DNA of 64,000 nucleotides from Actinomadura nitritigenes. Lineage in GTDB: Bacteria; Actinomycetota; Actinomycetes; Streptosporangiales; Streptosporangiaceae. Both the position numbers and the translations under genes were made by a program. Positions 15,697 to 24,820 of this stretch are shown here, piece by piece (within the stretch, counting starts at the first letter, position 1; each line of letters begins with the position of its first letter). The notes under the pieces were generated by a model. The model made no database searches, was not told the DNA's origin, and worked only from the letters and a program-made list of their open reading frames with translations. The stretch spans positions 248,001 through 312,000 of the forward strand of contig NZ_JAGEOK010000008.1 in the NCBI RefSeq assembly GCF_017573545.1, in the 5' to 3' direction.

Positions 15697-16514
15697 CCCT
15701 CCGCCGACGCCCGCGGCCACTCGATCGGCGACAGCGTGGGGCGCTTGGCGGTGACGAGGTCGCCGGACGAGCGGCCGCGCAGCCGCCGCCCGATCCACGG
15801 GGCCAGGTAGCCGCGCGCCCAGCGGGCGTTCGCCAGCCGCTGCGCGCCCCGGCTCAGCTCCGGCAGCGGCGCCAGCTCCGGCTCGCGCCAGTCGCCCGCG
15901 TCCGGGACGCCGAGGGCCTCCAGCATCGCGAGCGCGACGCGCCGGTGCCCCTCGGGCGACATGTGCAGGCGGTCGACGCCCCAGCAGCGCCAGTCGCGCA
16001 GGACATCCATGGACCACTGGTCGACGACGAACGCGCCGCGGCGGGCCGCGATCGCCCGCAGGTGCTCGTTGAAGACGGCGACGCGCCCGCGCGTGCGCCG
16101 GATGACGGGCGAGCCGGCCGGGTCGACGCCGGTGAACAGGACCGCGTCGGCGCCGGCCGCGCGGATCGCGGCGACGGCCTCGTCCATCCGGGCGGCGAGC
16201 GCGTCGATGTCCACGCCGGGTCGCAGCAGGTCGTTGCCGCCGCCCGACACCGACACGAGGTCGGGCTTCAGGTCCAGGGCGGCGGGGAGCTGCTCGTCGA
16301 CGATCCGGTCCAGCAGGCGGCCGCGGATCGCGAGGTTGGCGTAGCCGAACCGGGGCGCGCCGGGTCCGTTCGACCGGGCGGCGAGTTCGGCCGCCGCCCG
16401 GTCCGCCCAACCGCGCCAGCCCCCGCCGGCGGCGCCCCCCTCGCAGGGGTCGCCGACCCCTTCCGTGAAGGAGTCGCCGATCGCCGCATAACGCGTCCAG
16501 AGCATGACCGACAT
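15693..16514 (-). CDS. SGNH/GDSL-family hydrolase
   Basis: 273 residues. Block I AAIGDSFTEGVGD (nucleophile Ser15), block III SVSGGGNDLL and block V DRLHMSPEGH (Asp/His) are in the expected order. No signal peptide, so a cytoplasmic esterase or lipase is likely. Convergent with Ku. Substrate unknown. Confidence 0.85.
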   Translation of the reverse strand: MSVMLWTRYAAIGDSFTEGVGDPCEGGAAGGGWRGWADRAAAELAARSNGPGAPRFGYANLAIRGRLLDRIVDEQLPAALDLKPDLVSVSGGGNDLLRPGVDIDALAARMDEAVAAIRAAGADAVLFTGVDPAGSPVIRRTRGRVAVFNEHLRAIAARRGAFVVDQWSMDVLRDWRCWGVDRLHMSPEGHRRVALAMLEALGVPDAGDWREPELAPLPELSRGAQRLANARWARGYLAPWIGRRLRGRSSGDLVTAKRPTLSPIEWPRASAEG

Positions 16515-16589
16515 GCTATGTGACCTGCATTGATCTCCGAGCCGTCCGGGATGTGAGCCGGCTCTCGCGGCGGACGTCCCGCAGGGGGG

Positions 16590-16892
16590 TCACGCGTCGC
16601 GGCGGACGGCCAGCACGCGGATCAGCATCGAGGCGGCGGCGGACGGGTCGGTGCACGGCGCGATGCGCTCGCCCCAGCCGTAGAAGTACGACCACGAGCC
16701 GTCGGAACGTTCCTGCACGGCGATCACGTTCTCGTTGAACATCCGCATCTCGGGGTTGGCGACGAGCGCGGAGGGCCAGCGGTCCGGCGGCGCGGCCATC
16801 TCCACCGTCCAGCCGCGGGAGCGCAGCTCCTCGGTCAGGCGCTCCAGGTGGTCGAGGGCGACGTCGGCCTCGGTGGTCGCCAGCGTGGGCAT
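16590..16892 (-). CDS. Conserved-looking small protein, function unknown
   Basis: 100 residues; ATG preceded by CTGGAGG at 4-5 nt. It reads as a compact globular domain: an N-terminal helix (ALDHLERLTEELRSRGW), strands, then NPEMRMFNENVIAVQERSDG and SWSYFYGWGERIAP. No membrane segment. It lies 75 nt upstream of the SGNH gene on the same strand. I do not recognise the family. Confidence 0.65.
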   Translation of the reverse strand: MPTLATTEADVALDHLERLTEELRSRGWTVEMAAPPDRWPSALVANPEMRMFNENVIAVQERSDGSWSYFYGWGERIAPCTDPSAAASMLIRVLAVRRDA

Positions 16893-17069
16893 GATGCCTC
16901 CAGGGGAATACCCGTGACGGTGAGGAAGAGGGTCGCCGGGCGCGGGCCGTCGTGGTGCGCGTCACACGGCGCGGGGCGAACGTCATTCAGTTTCCCGCCG
17001 GGTGAGGCGGACCACAAGCGCTTTGGAATTTTGGCGACCGTTTTCTCCCGCGCCCACCGGGAGCGGCGC

Positions 17070-17104
17070 GAGGCCGTGTCCCGCGGGCGGCGGGACACGG
17101 CCTC
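17070..17104. terminator. Strong hairpin terminator
   Basis: A perfect 15-bp stem (17070-17084 with 17090-17104) and 5-nt loop gggcg lies 32 nt beyond the MMPL stop codon. Confidence 0.85.
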
Positions 17105-17136
17105 GGACCTGGCCCGGAGAAGGTGCGGCCGGGCGC

Positions 17137-19317
17137 TCAGTGCGCGGACGCCGGCTCCTGCGACCGCGGCGGCGCGGGGGAGTCGCTCTCGCGGAGCCCG
17201 TACCGGCCGTACAGCCGGGCCAGCGGGCCGGGCGCCCACCAGTTCGCGCGGCCGAGCAGCCGCATCGTCGCCGGCACCAGCAGCGCGCGGACGACCGTCG
17301 CGTCCACCAGGATCGCGACCGCCATCCCCACGCCGGTCATCTTGATGAACGCGACCCCGGACGTGGCGAACGCGCCGATCACGATGATGAACAGCAGCGC
17401 GGCGCTGGTGATGATGGCGCCGGTGCGCTGCACCCCGGTCGCGACCGCGGTGGTGTTGGAGCCGGTCAGGTCGTACTGCTCGCGGACCCGCGACAGCAGG
17501 AACACCTCGTAGTCCATCGAGATGCCGAACAGCATCGCCAGCATCAGGATCGGCATCGACGGGGAGATGGCGCCGGTCGCGGTGAAGTCCAGGGGGCCGG
17601 ACAGGTGCCCGTCCTGGAAGATCAGCACGACCACGCCGAACGTCGCCGACAGCGACAGCATGTTCATCACGATGGCCTTCAGCGGCAGCACCACCGAGCC
17701 GAACGCGAGGAACAGCAGCGCGAACGTCACGCCGCCGACGAGCAGCGCCAGCCACGGCAGCGTCCCGCCGATGCTGGACAGCTGGTCGACGACGTCGGCG
17801 GTGCCGCCGCCCACGTAGGAGCGCGCGCCGGGCGGCGGCGGGACGTCCCGGACGCGGTGGACGAGGTCGCGCGCGGCGGCGGAGTCGGGCTCGGCGGAGA
17901 AGGTGAGCGCGATCCGCGTCGTCTCGCCCTTCGCGCCGGTCACGGTCGCGCCGGTCGCGCCGGGCAGCGCCGCGAGCCGGTCGCCGTAGGACCGGATCGC
18001 GGCCCGGTCGGACGTGCCGGTCACGACGGCCTGGATCGCCTCGGTGGAGTTGCTCGGGAACCGGGTCTGCAGGGTCTCGGAGACGACCCGCGCGTCGGCG
18101 CCGGACGGCAGCACCTTGGCGTCCACACCGCCCCAGTTGATGTGGAGGAAGGGGCTGCCCAGCGTGAGCAGCAGCGCGACGGTGGCGACGGCGTAGATCA
18201 CCGGGCGGCGCATCACGCTGTGCGCGAGCCGGCCCCACCAGCCGTCCGCCTCGCCCCGCGCCTTCGCGGCGGCGGCCTTGCGGCGGCGGATCGGCAGGGC
18301 GTCCACCCTGGGGCCGAGGACGGCCAGCAGCGCCGGCAGCACGGTCAGCGCGCCGATCATGCAGACGAAGACGGTGGCGATGCCGCCGTAGCCCATCGAG
18401 ATCAGGAAGTTCTGGTCGAACAGCAGCAGCCCGGACAGCGACACCGCGACCGTGACGCCGGAGACCGCGACCGTCCGCCCGGCCGTGGCCATCGTCGCGG
18501 CGACCGCGTCCTCGGTGGTGGCGCCGTCGCGCCGGACCTCCTCGCGGAACCGGCTGACCATGAACAGGCCGTAGTCGATCGCGAGGCCGAGCCCGAGGAA
18601 CGTCGTGATGTTCACCGCGAAGATCGACACGTCGGTGACGTAGCTGAGCGCGTGCAGCGCGGTGAACGAGCCGAGGATGGCGAGCCCGCCGATCAGCAGC
18701 GGCAGGCTCGCCGACACCAGCCCGCCGAAGATCAGCACGAGCAGCACCAGCAGCACCGGTATGGCCATGCCCTCGGCCCGGCCGATGTCGGAGGAGACCC
18801 GCTCGTTGATGGCGGTCTGGGTGCCGAGCTGCCCGCCGACCTTGGCGGTCAGGCCGCCGTCGACGTCGGTGAGGTCGTCCTTGATCGCGTCGTAGGAGTC
18901 CTGCCGCGCGGCCTCGTCCTTGCCGGTCAGCTGCAGCACGGCGTAGGTGGAGCCGCGGTCCGCGCCGACGAACTGCGGCGCCTTGGTCGTCCAGTAGGTG
19001 GCCGTCCCGGCGACCTTGCCCTGGGGCAGCGCGGCCAGCGCCTTCTCCACCGACGCGCGGTAGGACGGGTCGTCCACCGTCATGCCGGGGCGCCCCTTGT
19101 AGAGGACCACCACGTCGGCCTGGTCGCGGCCGAGGTCGCGCTCGGCGATCCTCGTCGCCTGCGCGCTCTCGCTGCCGGGCGTGTCGAAGCCGCCGGACGA
19201 GGTCAGCGCGCCGAACACGCCCGTGCCCCATACGGCGGCGAAGACCAGCGCCGCTCCCGCGACCGCGAGCACCCACCGCCGCCGGCGGTGCACCCAGCGG
19301 CCCCATCGCTCGAACAT
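17137..19317 (-). CDS. MMPL/RND family membrane transporter
   Basis: 726 residues. A membrane segment near the N-terminus (WVLAVAGAALVFAAVWGTG) is followed by a large outer loop. A cluster of hydrophobic segments comes next (~185-365), including GLGLAIDYGLFMVSRFREE, then a second outer loop and a second cluster ending in SMDYEVFLLSRVREQYDLTG. The paired Asp-Tyr motifs in the membrane are the proton-relay signature of MmpL proteins. It should export a lipid, lipopeptide or drug by proton antiport. A divergent TetR gene probably controls it. Confidence 0.92.
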   Translation of the reverse strand: MFERWGRWVHRRRRWVLAVAGAALVFAAVWGTGVFGALTSSGGFDTPGSESAQATRIAERDLGRDQADVVVLYKGRPGMTVDDPSYRASVEKALAALPQGKVAGTATYWTTKAPQFVGADRGSTYAVLQLTGKDEAARQDSYDAIKDDLTDVDGGLTAKVGGQLGTQTAINERVSSDIGRAEGMAIPVLLVLLVLIFGGLVSASLPLLIGGLAILGSFTALHALSYVTDVSIFAVNITTFLGLGLAIDYGLFMVSRFREEVRRDGATTEDAVAATMATAGRTVAVSGVTVAVSLSGLLLFDQNFLISMGYGGIATVFVCMIGALTVLPALLAVLGPRVDALPIRRRKAAAAKARGEADGWWGRLAHSVMRRPVIYAVATVALLLTLGSPFLHINWGGVDAKVLPSGADARVVSETLQTRFPSNSTEAIQAVVTGTSDRAAIRSYGDRLAALPGATGATVTGAKGETTRIALTFSAEPDSAAARDLVHRVRDVPPPPGARSYVGGGTADVVDQLSSIGGTLPWLALLVGGVTFALLFLAFGSVVLPLKAIVMNMLSLSATFGVVVLIFQDGHLSGPLDFTATGAISPSMPILMLAMLFGISMDYEVFLLSRVREQYDLTGSNTTAVATGVQRTGAIITSAALLFIIVIGAFATSGVAFIKMTGVGMAVAILVDATVVRALLVPATMRLLGRANWWAPGPLARLYGRYGLRESDSPAPPRSQEPASAH

Positions 19318-19355
19318 CGTCGTTCCCCCTGCCTGTTACACCGCATCACGTCGGT

Positions 19356-19386
19356 GAACGCCGTAAACTAGCGAACGCTGTAAACT
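19356..19386. promoter_or_regulatory. Direct repeat in the MMPL/TetR divergent region, candidate TetR operator
   Basis: gaacgccgtaaact (19356-19369) and gaacgctgtaaact (19373-19386) differ at one position and are spaced 17 nt apart. The region between the two divergent starts is AT-rich for this genome. Binding by the adjacent TetR protein is inferred only. Confidence 0.45.
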
Positions 19387-19480
19387 TTGCATATGTCGTT
19401 CACTTTCGTCAATGGTGTTTTTGGGGAATCATGCGGTGGCGGCCGGAGGCGGCCGGACCTGGGAGGAAGTGGGGCGGAGC

Positions 19481-20200
19481 GTGACGACACGGCGTGACCG
19501 GCTGCGCGAGGCGACGGTCCGGGAGATCTCCGAGACCGCGCGGCGGATCCTCGTGGAGCAGGGGCCCGAGGCGGTGACGCTGCGCGCCATCGCCCGCGAG
19601 ATGGGGATGACGGCGCCGGCGCTCTACCGCTATTACGACAGCCACTCCGAACTGCTGCGCCACGTCGTCGGCGACGTCTACACCGAGCTGACGACCGAGC
19701 TGCAGGCGGCCATCGCGCGGGTGCCCCACGACGACATGAGCGGCAAGTTCCTGTCCGTCGCCCGGCAGTTCCGCAGCTGGGCGCTCGGGCACCCGCGCGA
19801 GTACGCGCTGCTGTTCGGCGCCCCTATCCGCGGCCTCGACCCCGACGAGCAGGCCGACTTCGCCGAGGAGTGCGCCCGCCAGTTCGGCTGGACGTTCATG
19901 GCGCTGTTCCTGGAGCTGTGGCAGAAGAAGCCGTTCCCCGTCCCACCCGACGAGGAGCTCGACCCGGACCTGCTTCCCCAGCTGCGCCGCTACCGCGAGG
20001 AGCGCCTCGGCGTCTCGCTCCCGCTCGGGGTGATCCAGCAGTTCCTCAAGTGCTGGGTGCGGCTGCAGGGCAGCGTCAGCCTGGAGGCGTTCGGCCACCT
20101 CGGCTTCGCCCTCGACGACGCCGCCCCCATGTTCGAGCTCATGCTCCAGGAGATAGCCCCGCCGCTCGGCCTCACCTACAGCCCGCCCGACAAGAAGTGA
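19481..20200 (+). CDS. TetR family regulator, probable repressor of the divergent MMPL transporter
   Basis: 239 residues from GTG 19481. A longer frame from ATG 19412 is possible, but GGGAGGAAG upstream of 19481 and the family N-terminus favour the shorter protein. HTH: RRILVEQGPEAVTLRAIARE then MGMTAPALYRYYDSHSELL (~24-62). The C-terminal domain resembles the TetR_C_13/WHG type (FRSWALGHPREYALLFGAPI). Divergent orientation next to an efflux-type MMPL gene suggests ligand-responsive control of that transporter and of itself. Confidence 0.85.
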   Translation: MTTRRDRLREATVREISETARRILVEQGPEAVTLRAIAREMGMTAPALYRYYDSHSELLRHVVGDVYTELTTELQAAIARVPHDDMSGKFLSVARQFRSWALGHPREYALLFGAPIRGLDPDEQADFAEECARQFGWTFMALFLELWQKKPFPVPPDEELDPDLLPQLRRYREERLGVSLPLGVIQQFLKCWVRLQGSVSLEAFGHLGFALDDAAPMFELMLQEIAPPLGLTYSPPDKK

Positions 20201-20204
20201 ACGG

Positions 20205-20230
20205 GCCCGGGCGGCGCGAACCGCCCGGGC
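20205..20230 (+). terminator. Hairpin after the TetR gene
   Basis: gcccgggcgg (20205-20214) pairs with ccgcccgggc (20221-20230), 10 bp, 6-nt loop, immediately after the TetR stop. Confidence 0.65.
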
Positions 20231-20237
20231 AGCACGA

Positions 20238-20268
20238 AGCCCCCGGATCCGATGCGGATCCGGGGGCT
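20238..20268. terminator. Second, stronger hairpin between convergent tetR and moeZ
   Basis: agcccccggatcc (20238-20250) pairs perfectly with ggatccgggggct (20256-20268), 13 bp, loop gatgc. Confidence 0.85.
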
Positions 20269-20318
20269 CGGTGGACGCGGGGCCGCGTCAGTGCGTCAGT
20301 GCCCCGACGCGTGGTGCG

Positions 20319-21500
20319 TCAGTAGCTGGGCTGGGTCGGGTCGATCTGCTTCACCCAGGCCAGGATGCCGCCGCCGACGTGCACGGCGTCGCCGAAGCCG
20401 GCGTTCTTCACCACGGCGAGGGCCTCGGCCGAGCGGACGCCCGACTTGCAGTGCAGGACGATCTTCTTGTCTTGCGGCAGCAGCTCCAGCGCCGAGCCGT
20501 TCAGGAACTCGCCCTTCGGGATCAGCGTCGCGCCCGGGATCGAGACGATCTCGTACTCGTTCGGCTCGCGGACGTCCACCAGGAAGATGTCGTCGCCGCG
20601 GTCCTGCATGGCCTTCAGGTCCAGGACGGTGATCGTCGATTCCTTGGCGGCCTCGGTGGCCTCCTCCGACACCGCTCCGCAGAAGGCCTCGTAGTCCTCC
20701 AGCAGCTCGGTCTGCGTCGGGTTCTTGCCGCACAGCGGGCACTCGGGGTCCTTGCGGACCTTGACCGACCGGTACGTCATCTCCAGCGCGTCGTAGATCA
20801 TCAGCCGGCCGACCAGCGGCTCGCCGATGCCGGTCAGCAGCTTGATGGCCTCGTTCACCTGGATCGAGCCGATCGACGCGCACAGCACGCCGAGGACGCC
20901 GCCCTCGGCGCACGACGGGACCATGCCGGGCGGCGGCGGCTCCGGGTAGAGGCAGCGGTAGCAGGGGCCGTGCTCGGCCCAGAACACCGACGCCTGGCCG
21001 TCGAACCGGTAGATGGAGCCCCACACGTACGGCTTGCCGAGCAGCACCGCCGCGTCGTTCACCATGTACCGGGTCGCGAAGTTGTCGGTGCCGTCCAGGA
21101 TCAGGTCGTACTGGGCGAACACGTCCATGATGTTGTCGCGGTCGAGCGCGAAGTCGTGCACGACCACGTCGATCAGCGGGTTGATCTCGCGGACGGTCTC
21201 GGCGGCCGACTCGACCTTCGGCTTGCCCAGCGACGACTGCCGGTGGATGATCTGGCGCTGCAGGTTCGACTCGTCCACGACGTCGAAGTCGACGACGCCG
21301 AGGGTGCCGACGCCGGCGGCGGCCAGGTAGAGCAGCGCGGGGGAGCCGAGACCGCCCGCGCCGACGACCAGGACCTTGGCGTTCTTGAGGCGCTTCTGCC
21401 CGGACATCCCCACGTCGGGGATGATGAGGTGCCGCGAGTAGCGGTTGACCTCGTCGCGGGTGAGCTCCGCTGCGGGCTCGACCAGAGGTGGCAACGACAC
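20319..21500 (-). CDS. moeZ: MoeZ: adenylyltransferase/sulfurtransferase (MoeB-ThiF plus rhodanese)
   Basis: 393 residues, GTG start with AGGAG upstream. The N-terminal E1-like domain has VVGAGGLGSPALLYLAAAGVG (45-65) and DFDVVDESNLQRQ. Zinc cysteines are CYRC (180-183) and CPLC (~252), with a conserved SCAEGGVLG. The C-terminal rhodanese domain (~285-393) has active site HCKSGVRSAEAL. MoeZ activates sulfur-carrier proteins by adenylation and loads sulfur from its rhodanese Cys for molybdopterin, cysteine (CysO) and, in several actinomycetes, thio-containing natural products. Monocistronic; two hairpins separate it from the TetR gene. Confidence 0.93.
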   Translation of the reverse strand: MSLPPLVEPAAELTRDEVNRYSRHLIIPDVGMSGQKRLKNAKVLVVGAGGLGSPALLYLAAAGVGTLGVVDFDVVDESNLQRQIIHRQSSLGKPKVESAAETVREINPLIDVVVHDFALDRDNIMDVFAQYDLILDGTDNFATRYMVNDAAVLLGKPYVWGSIYRFDGQASVFWAEHGPCYRCLYPEPPPPGMVPSCAEGGVLGVLCASIGSIQVNEAIKLLTGIGEPLVGRLMIYDALEMTYRSVKVRKDPECPLCGKNPTQTELLEDYEAFCGAVSEEATEAAKESTITVLDLKAMQDRGDDIFLVDVREPNEYEIVSIPGATLIPKGEFLNGSALELLPQDKKIVLHCKSGVRSAEALAVVKNAGFGDAVHVGGGILAWVKQIDPTQPSY

Positions 21501-21660
21501 GGTGGGTGCTCCTGTGCTGACGCTCGGCTGTTACGGGGGCGGGACGTCGTCGTCCCCTCACGGCACAACCTTGCCATGTCCGCCCGCATTCCCCTAAGGC
21601 CGGTGGCCGGAAACGCCCACGCCAGCGCCCCTGCCGCCTAGTCCGGAGGGGACGGTGGGT

Positions 21661-21712
21661 CCGATGTGGCGGGGGTCTCCCGCCGAAGTGTGGCCGGGGT
21701 CTCCCGGCGGAC
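21661..21712. repeat. Two tandem near-identical small hairpins upstream of the CsbD-like gene
   Basis: gtggcgggggtctcccgccg and gtggccggggtctcccggcg lie side by side. Each folds on itself (ggcggg/cccgcc and gccggg/cccggc), with compensating changes between the copies. Confidence 0.6.
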
Positions 21713-21776
21713 GGCATAGATCGGGATGTAGCGGGCACGGCTTCCTCAGTACGGACCTCGTACGGAAGAAGGAGCC

Positions 21777-21971
21777 ATGGGCATCCTCGACAAGCTCAAG
21801 AACAAGACCCAGAAGGCCAAGGGGCAGGGCAAGGAAGAGGCCGGGCGGCGTTCCGGCGACCCCTACCTGGAGGCCGAGGGCCGCAAGGACCAGGCCGCCG
21901 GCGGCGCCAAGCAGGTCGGTGAGCAGGTCAAGGACGCGGCGAAGGAGGCCCGCCGGACGACCGACCGGTGA
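21777..21971 (+). CDS. CsbD-like small stress protein
   Basis: 64 residues, ATG with GAAGAAGGAG upstream. Lys/Glu/Gly-rich sequence MGILDKLKNKTQKAKGQGKE, then EAEGRKDQAAGGAKQVGEQV, is the CsbD pattern of hydrophilic, probably disordered general-stress proteins. Monocistronic with its own terminator. Confidence 0.85.
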   Translation: MGILDKLKNKTQKAKGQGKEEAGRRSGDPYLEAEGRKDQAAGGAKQVGEQVKDAAKEARRTTDR

Positions 21972-21994
21972 CCTCGCCGCGCATTCCGCCGTGA

Positions 21995-22026
21995 CGGAGG
22001 GGCCCCTCTGCGGAGGGGCCCCTCCG
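21995..22026 (+). terminator. Hairpin terminator of the CsbD-like gene
   Basis: A perfect 14-bp stem (21995-22008 with 22013-22026) and 4-nt loop tgcg, 24 nt after the stop. Confidence 0.88.
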
Positions 22027-22118
22027 CCTGTCCGGGGCCGGAGCGTCCGGGTTAGGACGGGTCCCCTCACCCCGATGTAAGGGCGGAATGTCATGAACCA
22101 GAGTTAATCTTGGCTGTT

Positions 22119-23186
22119 GTGGCATTCCTGCCCCCCTCCCAGCAGCCGCCCCCGCCAGGCCCGCACCTGCCGCCCGGCCCCCCGGCATCATCCGGACCGC
22201 CGGCGGGCGCGCCTCCCGGCCGTCCGCCAGGACCGGGCCCCGGCGCGCCCCCGGGGCCGCCCGGTCCCATGACGCCCCCGGGCGCGGGCATGCCCGGCCC
22301 CGGGATGCCAGGGGCCCGGATGCCCGGCGGTGGCATGCCGGGCGGTGGCAGGCCCGGTGGCATGGCCGGCGGTGGCATGCCCGGCGCTCCCGGTGCGGGC
22401 ATGCAGTGGGGGGCCGCGCAGGGTGCGCCGCAGGGGCCCCCGGTCACCGTGCTCGGGCTGCGCGCCCGCCAGTGGATGGTCGCCGCGATCGTCGTCGGCT
22501 GCGTCTACCTGGTGACCGGCACCATCGCGATCGGCGGCGTCTGGGCCGAGCTGCACCGCGACCCCACCAACGCGGAGGTGGAGTGGGCCGCCAAGGCCGA
22601 GGTCGCGCGGCGCTGGCAGGCGTGGCCCGCCGAACGGATCTTCCCCAGCAAGATCACCTACAGCCTGGAGGAGGGGCACGGCGAGTACGCGTCCCGGACC
22701 GGCATCGTCCCCGACACCAACTGCGCCACCGGCGTCGACCAGGAGCTCGCGGAGCCGCTCCTCCAGCAGGGCTGCAAGGCCGTCCTCCGCGCCACCTACA
22801 CCGACCAGCTCCAGGGCATCGTCGTCACCGTCGGCGTCATCGCGTTCGCCGACCCGTGGGCCGCCGACCGCGCCTACAAGGCGATCCCCGGCTCCCAGGG
22901 GCCGGGCGACGGCGGCGTCCGCCCCGCGCTGCGCGCCGCCCCGTTCCCCGGCACCGCGTCCGCCCGGTTCACCGACGCGGCCCGGCAGGACCGGACGTCC
23001 GACCGCGGCGGCCCCTACGTCGTGCTGACCACCTCCGGCGAGGCGGACGGCCGCCCCGCCTCGGCCGTCCGCAAGCAGCGGCCCGGCGACCCGTTCTCGA
23101 TCGCGCCGCAGCTCGGCTCCACGATCGCCCGCACCCTCTCCGCCAAGGCCCTGCCCGACTGCCACGCGCGCGGGTGGAAATGCTGA
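22119..23186 (+). CDS. Membrane-anchored protein with four conserved Cys, partner of mycosin-like protease (copy 1)
   Basis: 355 residues if GTG 22119 is the start; TTG 22110 is equally open and no Shine-Dalgarno is visible. The N-terminal ~115 residues are Pro/Gly/Met-rich repeats (GMPGPGMPG, GGMPGGG types). One membrane segment follows, WMVAAIVVGCVYLVTGTIAI. The outer domain has YSLEEGHGEYASRTGIVPD, then TNCATGVDQELAEPLLQQGC and AVLRATYTDQLQGIVVTVGV, ending CHARGWKC. The outer domain is clearly paralogous to the protein at 24821-25588, with all four Cys conserved. Its stop overlaps the protease start by 7 nt (ATGCTGA). Function unknown; a protease partner or inhibitor is plausible. Confidence 0.75.
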   Translation: MAFLPPSQQPPPPGPHLPPGPPASSGPPAGAPPGRPPGPGPGAPPGPPGPMTPPGAGMPGPGMPGARMPGGGMPGGGRPGGMAGGGMPGAPGAGMQWGAAQGAPQGPPVTVLGLRARQWMVAAIVVGCVYLVTGTIAIGGVWAELHRDPTNAEVEWAAKAEVARRWQAWPAERIFPSKITYSLEEGHGEYASRTGIVPDTNCATGVDQELAEPLLQQGCKAVLRATYTDQLQGIVVTVGVIAFADPWAADRAYKAIPGSQGPGDGGVRPALRAAPFPGTASARFTDAARQDRTSDRGGPYVVLTTSGEADGRPASAVRKQRPGDPFSIAPQLGSTIARTLSAKALPDCHARGWKC

Positions 23187-24763
23187 CCCGGGCGCGGACG
23201 CGCCGCGAGCGGGCCGCGGGCGGGCGGCGCGCGGCGGCCGCGCGCGCACTGCTGGCGGCGGCGCTCACCGGCGCGTGCCTCCCGCTCGTCCCGGCGCCTG
23301 CGCACGCCGACATCGTCCGGGACCGGCAGCGCGGCGTCCTCGGGGAGCTCGGCATGGACGCCGCCTGGAAGATCACCAAGGGCCGGAACGTCACCGTCGC
23401 GCTGGTCGACTCCGGCGTCGACCCGAACCAGAAGGACATCGCCGGGTCCGTCACCGTCGGCCCGAACATGCTCGCCGCCATCGACGGCGGCAGCAAGCCC
23501 GCTCACCTGCACGGCACGGGGATGGCGTCGCTGATCGCCGGGCACGGCCACGGGGCGGGCGGCCGCGACGGCGTCATCGGGATGGCGCCCGAGGCGCGGG
23601 TCCTCGCCATCCGGGTCATCGGCGAGAAGGAGGACCCGAGCTACGCGCGCTACCGGAGCTCGCGTGAGGCGGAGGACGCCGTCGCGAAGGGCATCCGGTA
23701 CGCCGCCGACCACGGCGCCGACGTCATCAACCTGTCGCTCGGCAAGATCAGCCTCCCCGGCCGGGACACCGAGATCCCCGCCGAGCGCGAGGCCATCGGC
23801 TACGCCATCGGCAAGGGCGTCGTCGTGGTGTCCGCGGTCGGCAACAACGGCGACGACGCCGGGCTCGTGGACGGCGACGGGTTCTCGCCGTACTCCTACC
23901 CCGCGTCCTACCCGGGCGTCATCGCGGTCGCCGCGACGCAGCCGTCGCACGCGCGGGCGCCCTTCTCCAACCGCAACCTGTCGGTCGTGCTGTCCGCGCC
24001 GGGCGCCGGCCTGCCCGTCGCCGGACCCGGCGGCGAGTACTTCCTCTCCGACGGCACGAGCGACGCCAGCGCCGTGGTGTCCGGGATCGCCGCGCTGATC
24101 CGCGCGCGGCACCCCAGGATGGCGCCCGCGCTGGTCTCCCAGGCCCTCATCGAGAGCACCCGCTTCGGGCCGAAGAGCGGCTACGGCCCCGACGTGGGCT
24201 TCGGCGAGGTCCACGCCCAGCGGGCCCTCACCGCGGCCGACACGCTCGCCAAGGGCGCGGCCGGCGCGTCCGGCGGCAAGCCGGGCGCGAAGCGCTTCGC
24301 CGACCACGACCCGGGTCCGGTCACGATCATCGACCGGCCCGCCTGGGTCACCCCGGCGGCCGTCGGCGTCGTGGTGATCGGCGTCGGCGGCGTCATCGTC
24401 GCGGTCGTCGTCGCGGCCGCGTTCCACCGCCGCCACCCGCGCGTCCTGCCCGCCGGGTTCGCGCCCGCCCCCGCGGGGCCCGGCGGGCCGCAGGGCGGTG
24501 GGTTCGGGGCCCGGCCGCCGTACGGGCCGTCCCGGTACGGCGGGGCACCGGCGGGCGCGCCGCAGGGCGGTTCCGCCTTCGGGTCGACCGCCCCGCCCCC
24601 GCCTGCGACCCGGCCCGGCGGCGGCCCCGGCTTCGGCCCGCCCCAGCCGCCCGCCCCACACGCGCCCGCCCCACCGGCGCCCGCCTCGCCGGCGGTGCCG
24701 CCGGACGCGGGTCGCGGTGCGCCGCCCGCGTTCGCGCCGCCTGACGAACCTTCGGGCGAATGA
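23180..24763 (+). CDS. Mycosin-like S8 subtilisin family serine protease, membrane-anchored (copy 1)
   Basis: 527 residues from ATG 23180. Signal peptide-like N-terminus (RALLAAALTGACLPLVPAPA-HA). Catalytic Asp77 in VALVDSGVDP, His111 in LHGTGMASLIAG, oxyanion Asn222 in AVGNNGD and Ser294 in DGTSDASAVVSG. A membrane segment at ~398-420 (VGVVVIGVGGVIVAVVVAAA) precedes a Pro/Gly/Ala-rich cytoplasmic tail. This is the layout of mycosins, the ESX/type VII-associated proteases, but no Ecc, WXG100 or PE/PPE gene lies in the window. The HGT motif continues GMAS instead of the usual HVAG. It is coupled to the preceding membrane protein. Confidence 0.88.
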   Translation: MLTRARTRRERAAGGRRAAAARALLAAALTGACLPLVPAPAHADIVRDRQRGVLGELGMDAAWKITKGRNVTVALVDSGVDPNQKDIAGSVTVGPNMLAAIDGGSKPAHLHGTGMASLIAGHGHGAGGRDGVIGMAPEARVLAIRVIGEKEDPSYARYRSSREAEDAVAKGIRYAADHGADVINLSLGKISLPGRDTEIPAEREAIGYAIGKGVVVVSAVGNNGDDAGLVDGDGFSPYSYPASYPGVIAVAATQPSHARAPFSNRNLSVVLSAPGAGLPVAGPGGEYFLSDGTSDASAVVSGIAALIRARHPRMAPALVSQALIESTRFGPKSGYGPDVGFGEVHAQRALTAADTLAKGAAGASGGKPGAKRFADHDPGPVTIIDRPAWVTPAAVGVVVIGVGGVIVAVVVAAAFHRRHPRVLPAGFAPAPAGPGGPQGGGFGARPPYGPSRYGGAPAGAPQGGSAFGSTAPPPPATRPGGGPGFGPPQPPAPHAPAPPAPASPAVPPDAGRGAPPAFAPPDEPSGE

Positions 24764-24820
24764 TCGACTGACCGGCCGGTCATCCAGCGCCGCCGGGGGG
24801 CGGTCGGTTACGCTCCGCCC

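Noticed and set aside
22406..24763. Protease copy 1 extended upstream to a 785-residue protein
   Set aside because: The first ~258 residues are the out-of-frame reading of the preceding membrane protein; the signal peptide begins at ATG 23180.
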